Source: Sediminibacterium sp. C3 (lineage in GTDB: Bacteria; Bacteroidota; Bacteroidia; Chitinophagales; Chitinophagaceae). Taken from it: a stretch of 64,000 nt of DNA. The stretch covers positions 1,446,964 through 1,510,963 of the forward strand of contig NZ_KI669560.1 in the NCBI RefSeq assembly GCF_000508085.1. Direction: 5' to 3'. Below are positions 59,647-64,000 of the stretch, piece after piece; the stretch's first letter is position 1; the number at the start of each line of letters is the position of its first letter. Both the position numbers and the translations under genes were made by a program. The notes below the pieces were generated by a model, which saw nothing but the letters and a program-made list of their open reading frames with translations, was not told the DNA's origin and ran no database searches.

Positions 59647-60417
59647 ATGGGTCAGAAAGCAAATCCAATTGGTAACAGGTTAGGCATCATCCGCGGATGG
59701 GACAGTAACTGGTATGGTAGTAAAAAAGACTATGCATCCAAACTGATCGAAGATCATAAGATCCGTACCTACCTAAGTGCCCGTATCAACAAAGGTGGTA
59801 TCGCAAAAATCGTTATCGAGCGTACGCTTGGTAAATTGATTGTAACCATTCATACTTCTAAACCAGGTATTATCATCGGTAAAGGTGGTAATGAGGTTGA
59901 TCGTATTAAAGAAGAATTGAAGAAGTTAACCGGTAAAGACGATGTTCAAATTAATATTTTGGAAATCCGTCGTCCTGAACTGGATGCGACTATCGTAGGT
60001 GATACCATCGCTCGTCAGATTGAAAATCGTATCAACTTCAAACGTGCTACCAAAATGGCAATCGCCTCTACTTTACGTATGGGTGCTGAAGGTATCAAGG
60101 TAAAATTAAGCGGTCGTTTGGGTGGTGCTGAAATTGCACGTAGCGAAGAATTCAAACAAGGTCGTACTCCATTGCATACTTTCCGTATGGATATTGATTA
60201 TGCCAATGTATTTGCTCAGACTGTATATGGTAAAATTGGTATCAAAGTATGGATCTGTAAAGGTGAAGTATTAGGAAAGCGTGAATTGAATCCAAACTTT
60301 GTTGGTGGAAAGAACGATATGAGTGACAGAAGAGAAAGATCTGGATCTGATGAGAGAAGAGGTGGCGAAAGAAGAGACGACAGAAGAGGTGGTGGAAGAG
60401 GAGAACGCAGAAACTAA
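59647..60417 (+). CDS. rpsC: 30S ribosomal protein S3 with charged C-terminal tail
   Basis: A 256-residue mRNA-entry protein. The KH domain shows the GXXG loop in [15 protein letters not shown], and the C-terminal domain ends around [18 protein letters not shown] and GKRELNPNF. Beyond this a disordered tail of about 35 residues (residues 222-256) consists almost only of Arg, Gly, Asp, Glu and Ser ([20 protein letters not shown] and similar). The tail may bind RNA at the mRNA entry site; that is inference. Confidence 0.97.
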   Translation: MGQKANPIGNRLGIIRGWDSNWYGSKKDYASKLIEDHKIRTYLSARINKGGIAKIVIERTLGKLIVTIHTSKPGIIIGKGGNEVDRIKEELKKLTGKDDVQINILEIRRPELDATIVGDTIARQIENRINFKRATKMAIASTLRMGAEGIKVKLSGRLGGAEIARSEEFKQGRTPLHTFRMDIDYANVFAQTVYGKIGIKVWICKGEVLGKRELNPNFVGGKNDMSDRRERSGSDERRGGERRDDRRGGGRGERRN

Positions 60418-60424
60418 TAAGAAC

Positions 60425-60442
60425 TAGTAATAATTATTACTA
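60425..60442. repeat. Perfect 18-base palindrome between rpsC and rplP
   Basis: TAGTAATAATTATTACTA is a perfect dyad inside the 73-base rpsC-rplP gap. It is followed by a small ACGAA/TTCGT hairpin at 60457-60471. In RNA this could form a weak processing or pausing element; no function is established. Confidence 0.45.
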
Positions 60443-60490
60443 AAGTTTTAAATAACTACGAATTCATTTCGTGGACCAAAAAACTAAAAA

Positions 60491-60910
60491 ATGTTACAGC
60501 CGAAAAGAAGCAAACATAGGAAACAGCAGAAAGGACGCATTCGCGAAGTAGCTAAGCGTGGAACTGCTATATCATTTGGATCATTTGCCTTAAAAGCATT
60601 GGAACCCATTTGGTTAACCAACCGCCAAATTGAATCTGCCCGTCAGGCCATGACCCGTGCTATGAAGCGTGAGGGTAATGTATGGATCAGAGTATTCCCT
60701 GATAAAATCATCACTCATAAGCCTGCAGAGGTGAGAATGGGTAAGGGTAAAGGTAACCCTGAATACTGGGCTGCTGTTGTTGAGCCAGGACGTATCATCT
60801 TTGAATGCGATGGCGTTACAGAAGCTGTAGCTAAAGAAGCGATGGGTCTTGCCGCACAGAAATTACCAATCGCAACCAAGTTCATCGTAAGAAGAGATTT
60901 GCAAGCATAA
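60491..60910 (+). CDS. rplP: 50S ribosomal protein L16
   Basis: A 139-residue protein near the A-site tRNA and the peptidyl transferase centre. It starts [17 protein letters not shown], has the conserved [20 protein letters not shown] loop and the C-terminal helix [18 protein letters not shown]. It follows a gap containing a palindrome. Confidence 0.97.
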   Translation: MLQPKRSKHRKQQKGRIREVAKRGTAISFGSFALKALEPIWLTNRQIESARQAMTRAMKREGNVWIRVFPDKIITHKPAEVRMGKGKGNPEYWAAVVEPGRIIFECDGVTEAVAKEAMGLAAQKLPIATKFIVRRDLQA

Positions 60911-60928
60911 CCAATAAAAGAAATTGCA

Positions 60929-61144
60929 ATGGCTAATAAAAAAACATACGAATTCAACAAGAATCTAAAGGATCTAAGTGTAACAGATCTTAGAGCTAAA
61001 ATCCAGGAAGACGAGCTTCGTTTAAAGAAACTGGAATTTGCTCACGCTATCTCTCCACTTGAAAATCCAATGACTATTCGTGGACTTCGTAGAGACATCG
61101 CCCGTATTAAAACGGAATTGAAGAAAAAAGAAATGGGTATTTAA
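60929..61144 (+). CDS. rpmC: 50S ribosomal protein L29
   Basis: A 71-residue two-helix protein near the tunnel exit. It has the [20 protein letters not shown] helix and the [20 protein letters not shown] second helix typical of L29. It sits between rplP and rpsQ with short gaps. Confidence 0.95.
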   Translation: MANKKTYEFNKNLKDLSVTDLRAKIQEDELRLKKLEFAHAISPLENPMTIRGLRRDIARIKTELKKKEMGI

Positions 61145-61161
61145 ACCATAAATTAAACACA

Positions 61162-61419
61162 ATGGCTGAAAGAAATTTGCGCAAAACAAGGACAGGGATC
61201 GTTACCAGCGATAAAATGGATAAAACCATCACTGTTGCGGTTGAAAGAAAAGTAAAACACCCTATCTACGGTAAGTTCGTAAAGAAAACTACCAAATTCC
61301 ATGCTCATGATGAGAAGGGAGAGTGCACCATCGGTGATGTGGTAAAGATCATGGAAACTCGTCCGCTTAGTAAAACCAAGCGTTGGAGACTGGTTGAAAT
61401 TGTAGAAAAAGCGAAATAA
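61162..61419 (+). CDS. rpsQ: 30S ribosomal protein S17
   Basis: An 85-residue OB-fold protein that binds 16S helices 7 and 11. It starts [20 protein letters not shown] and has [19 protein letters not shown] and the [17 protein letters not shown] ending, all conserved. Confidence 0.97.
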   Translation: MAERNLRKTRTGIVTSDKMDKTITVAVERKVKHPIYGKFVKKTTKFHAHDEKGECTIGDVVKIMETRPLSKTKRWRLVEIVEKAK

Positions 61420-61491
61420 CAATATTGATTTGAGTTTCTTATACCTCAACAGGTATCTGATGCTTGAATGTAAAATTTCAAATTAAATAAA

Positions 61492-61860
61492 ATGATTCAG
61501 CAAGAAAGCAGGTTAAATGTAGCTGACAATAGTGGCGCTAAAGAAGTACTTTGTATTAAGGTACTTGGTAACAGCGGTCAGGATTATGCTAAAATCGGCG
61601 ATAAAATTGTTGTTACGGTTAAAGACGCAATTCCTGCAGGTGGTGTTAAAAAAGGAACAGTATCCAAAGCAGTTATTGTTCGTACTAAAAACAAACTCCG
61701 CAGAAAAGATGGTTCTTACATCCGTTTTGATGACAACGCAGTAGTGTTGTTGAATAACTCAGATGAACCTCGCGGTACACGTATCTTTGGACCAGTAGCA
61801 AGAGAGTTGCGTGATAAGGGTTATATGAAAATTATTTCTCTTGCTCCTGAAGTATTATAA
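61492..61860 (+). CDS. rplN: 50S ribosomal protein L14
   Basis: A 122-residue beta-barrel protein at the subunit interface (bridge B8). It starts [20 protein letters not shown] and contains [21 protein letters not shown] and the [20 protein letters not shown] signature. Confidence 0.98.
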   Translation: MIQQESRLNVADNSGAKEVLCIKVLGNSGQDYAKIGDKIVVTVKDAIPAGGVKKGTVSKAVIVRTKNKLRRKDGSYIRFDDNAVVLLNNSDEPRGTRIFGPVARELRDKGYMKIISLAPEVL

Positions 61861-61882
61861 AAAAAGCTAAAAGCTAAATAAA

Positions 61883-62221
61883 ATGAGTACAAGATTTAAA
61901 CCCAAATTCAACATCAAGAAAGGTGATACCGTAGTGGTTATTGCCGGTGATGACAAGGATTTGAAAAAGCCTCGCACAGTATTGGAAGTGATTATCGATA
62001 AAGGTCGTGTAGTTGTAGAAGGAGTGAATATCGTTACCAAGCACACCAAGCCCTCTGCTCAAAATACCAAAGGTGGTATAGTAAAAGTAGAAGCTCCAAT
62101 CAACATCAGTAATGTAATGTTGTGGGATGCCAAGAAAAGCGAGCCAACCAAAGTGAAGCGTACCCGTGAGAATGGTAAATTAATACGTGTATCTAAAAAA
62201 TCTGGGGAGGTAATCAAATAA
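61883..62221 (+). CDS. rplX: 50S ribosomal protein L24
   Basis: A 112-residue assembly-initiator protein. The KOW motif is [19 protein letters not shown], followed by [16 protein letters not shown]. The last base of its TAA stop is the first base of the rplE ATG, so translation is coupled. Confidence 0.97.
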   Translation: MSTRFKPKFNIKKGDTVVVIAGDDKDLKKPRTVLEVIIDKGRVVVEGVNIVTKHTKPSAQNTKGGIVKVEAPINISNVMLWDAKKSEPTKVKRTRENGKLIRVSKKSGEVIK

Positions 62222-62790
62222 TGAGTACAGAGAAATATACACCGAGATTAGCAGCAAAGTACACTAAAGAAGTAGTACCTGCTCTTATGAAGAAGTTTGC
62301 TTACTCAACAGTAATGCAAGCTCCTAAACTAGAAAAAATCTGTATCAACCGTGGTGTTAATGGTGCGGTTACAGATAAGAAACTAGTAGACATTGCAGTA
62401 GAAGAATTGAACATGATCACTGGTCAGAAAGCAGTTCCTACCATGTCTAAGAAAGACATTTCTAACTTTAAATTACGTAAAGGAATGCCAATTGGTGCCC
62501 GCGTAACTTTAAGAGGTGAAAAAATGTATGAATTCCTTGACAGATTGGTATCTGTTGCTTTACCACGTGTACGTGATTTCAAAGGAATCAGCGACAAAGC
62601 ATTTGATGGTAGAGGTAACTATACTTTAGGTGTTACTGAACAAATCATTTTCCCTGAAATTGATATTGATAAAGTAAATAAAATCACCGGATTGGATATC
62701 ACTTTTGTTACAACAGCAAATACCAATGAAGAAGCTTATGAGCTTTTAAAAGAATTGGGTATGCCGTTTAAAGGAACCAAGAAAGATTAA
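62221..62790 (+). CDS. rplE: 50S ribosomal protein L5
   Basis: A 189-residue 5S-rRNA-binding protein of the central protuberance. It has [20 protein letters not shown], the [19 protein letters not shown] loop and the terminal [20 protein letters not shown]. It overlaps rplX by one base. Confidence 0.98.
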   Translation: MSTEKYTPRLAAKYTKEVVPALMKKFAYSTVMQAPKLEKICINRGVNGAVTDKKLVDIAVEELNMITGQKAVPTMSKKDISNFKLRKGMPIGARVTLRGEKMYEFLDRLVSVALPRVRDFKGISDKAFDGRGNYTLGVTEQIIFPEIDIDKVNKITGLDITFVTTANTNEEAYELLKELGMPFKGTKKD

Positions 62791-62812
62791 TTAAACTCAG
62801 AACAAAAAAATT

Positions 62813-63082
62813 ATGGCAAAAGAATCAGTAAAAGCCAGACAAAGAAAGCGCGAGAAAATGGTAGCTCAGTATGCTGAAAAGCGTGCGGCTTTAAAAGCAG
62901 CAGGCGATTATGCAGGTTTGGACCTACTACCTAAGAATGCTTCTCCGGTACGTTTAAAGAACCGTTGTCAGCTTACAGGAAGACCTAAAGGATACATGCG
63001 TTATTTTGGTCTGTCAAGGGTTATTTTCCGTGACATGGCTTTGAATGGTATGATTCCGGGCGTAAAGAAAGCAAGCTGGTAA
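62813..63082 (+). CDS. rpsN: 30S ribosomal protein S14, zinc-independent form
   Basis: An 89-residue long-type S14. It lacks the CxxC...CxxC zinc site of the short type; only one Cys is present, in [19 protein letters not shown]. The N-terminal helix [14 protein letters not shown] is the long-form extension. Its place in the spc order is usual. Confidence 0.97.
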   Translation: MAKESVKARQRKREKMVAQYAEKRAALKAAGDYAGLDLLPKNASPVRLKNRCQLTGRPKGYMRYFGLSRVIFRDMALNGMIPGVKKASW

Positions 63083-63130
63083 TCTACCCGCTGCTAAAAC
63101 AAAATTTAGAACTGATATAATAAAAATAAT

Positions 63131-63529
63131 ATGGTAACTGATCCAATAGCAGACTTCTTAACTAGAATTCGTAATGCTCAGTTGGCTGGTCACAGACTGG
63201 TTGAAATTCCTGCTTCTAATTTAAAGAAGCGTTTAACAGAAATCTTATACGATCAGGGTTATATTCTGAAGTATAAATTCGAAGACGACAATAAGCAAGG
63301 TCTTATTAAGATTGCGCTTAAGTATGATCCTGCTACCAAACAACCAGCTATCCGCTCTTTGGAAAGAGTAAGCCGTCCTGGTTTACGTCAGTATGCTAAG
63401 CCTGCTGAAATTAAAAGAGTAATCAATGGTTTGGGAGTTGCAATCTTAAGTACTTCTAAAGGAGTATTGACTGATAAGCAAGCCAAGGCTCAGAATGTGG
63501 GTGGTGAAGTATTGTGTTACATTTCTTAA
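63131..63529 (+). CDS. rpsH: 30S ribosomal protein S8
   Basis: A 132-residue protein that binds the central domain of 16S rRNA and, in E. coli, represses the spc operon. It starts MVTDPIADFLTRIRNAQLAG and ends with GLGVAILSTSKGVLTDKQAK and a conserved GGEVLCYIS. Confidence 0.97.
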   Translation: MVTDPIADFLTRIRNAQLAGHRLVEIPASNLKKRLTEILYDQGYILKYKFEDDNKQGLIKIALKYDPATKQPAIRSLERVSRPGLRQYAKPAEIKRVINGLGVAILSTSKGVLTDKQAKAQNVGGEVLCYIS

Positions 63530-63608
63530 TTAATTGAGTTCCGACAATTAAGCCTCTTAGTCGTGGCTGAACACGGAGCTTTCATACACATAAAAACAAA
63601 AATCGACT

Positions 63609-64000
63609 ATGTCTAGAATTGGTAAACAACCAGTAGTAGTTCCGGCAGGTGTAACCATCACCGTTGATGCAGAGAACGTTTTAACAGTAAAAGGTCCAAA
63701 AGGACAATTGTCTCAGGCAATTGACAGAGATATCACTGTTAACATTAATGAAGGTAATATTACATTTACCAGACCTACAGATCAGATTCGTCACCGCGCC
63801 ATGCACGGTCTATATCGTTCTTTGGTAAACAATATGGTGAAGGGTGTTACTGAAGGATATAAAAAAGAATTAGAGTTAGTAGGGGTAGGTTTTAAAGCTG
63901 CAAACTCAGGTAATTTGTTGGATCTTGCTTTAGGATATTCTCACAATATCATCATTGAAATTCCAAGTGAATTAAAAGTAACCACTACCAACGAAAAAGG
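63609..64000 (+). CDS. rplF: 50S ribosomal protein L6, 5' part (cut by window end)
   Basis: The first 130 codons of L6, which continues beyond the window. It starts MSRIGKQPVVVPAGVTITVD, followed by TVKGPKGQLSQAI, RHRAMHGLYRSLVNNMVKGV and a GYKKELELVGVGFKA segment, the duplicated L6 domain features. It follows rpsH by about 80 bases in the standard spc order. Confidence 0.96.
   Translation, partial: MSRIGKQPVVVPAGVTITVDAENVLTVKGPKGQLSQAIDRDITVNINEGNITFTRPTDQIRHRAMHGLYRSLVNNMVKGVTEGYKKELELVGVGFKAANSGNLLDLALGYSHNIIIEIPSELKVTTTNEK

Overview
The window comes from the chromosome of a Bacteroidota bacterium, most likely of the Chitinophagaceae or a near relative. The family-level placement is inference. 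Several things in the sequence support the phylum: promoters of the Bacteroidota type (TTTG, about 19 bases, then TAnnTTTG) before efp, rpsL, fusA and rpsJ; three large secreted proteins ending in type IX secretion (T9SS) sorting domains; a type III glutamine synthetase; a YidC with a large periplasmic domain; and GLPGLI-like and DUF4407 proteins. Base composition is moderately AT-rich and shows no sharp break except a single IS3-type element.

Layout. 1-2.73 kb: the 3' part of a 23S rRNA gene and a 5S rRNA gene, closed by a terminator. 2.9-16.4 kb: housekeeping and envelope genes (orphan histidine kinase, ElaA-like acetyltransferase, GT39 and GT9 glycosyltransferases, MFS transporter with rarA, aspS, a PadR/membrane-protein pair, efp, accB, accC). 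16.5-19.2 kb: a small Spy-like periplasmic protein and glutamine synthetase III. 19.3-30.5 kb: the most unusual region. Two large T9SS surface proteins that share a C-terminal module of about 565 residues flank a four-gene operon. The operon encodes a secreted beta-propeller-like protein, a MauG/cytochrome-c-peroxidase-like di-heme protein, a secreted protein that looks like a copper amine oxidase without copper ligands, and a LuxR-type response regulator. 30.6-47.1 kb: metabolism and envelope (purL-hldD, dienelactone hydrolase, pyrG, an ExbD-like small protein, a DUF4407 protein, yidC with a GLPGLI-like gene, a TPR protein with a ComA-like gene and aroE, thioesterase, rdgB, a possible HolD-like gene, ilvE). 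47.1-48.4 kb: an IS3-family element placed between ilvE and its probable terminator. 48.5-52.0 kb: a third T9SS surface protein, broken by a one-base frameshift in an A8 run. 52.1-64 kb: the str and S10-spc ribosomal protein clusters (rpsL, rpsG, fusA, then rpsJ to rplF, cut by the window end), with a strongly structured 290-base spacer between rpsJ and rplC.

How the genes work together. Heptose-LPS functions are represented by HldD and a GT9 heptosyltransferase-like enzyme, with a GT39 lipid-sugar transferase beside it. AccB/AccC give the biotin half of acetyl-CoA carboxylase next to EF-P. The T9SS-peroxidase-amine-oxidase-like region is the best candidate for an undescribed system: my hypothesis is that the di-heme enzyme matures or re-oxidises the neighbouring amine-oxidase-like protein at or near Tyr388. 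No tRNA gene, CRISPR array, prophage or replication origin was seen.
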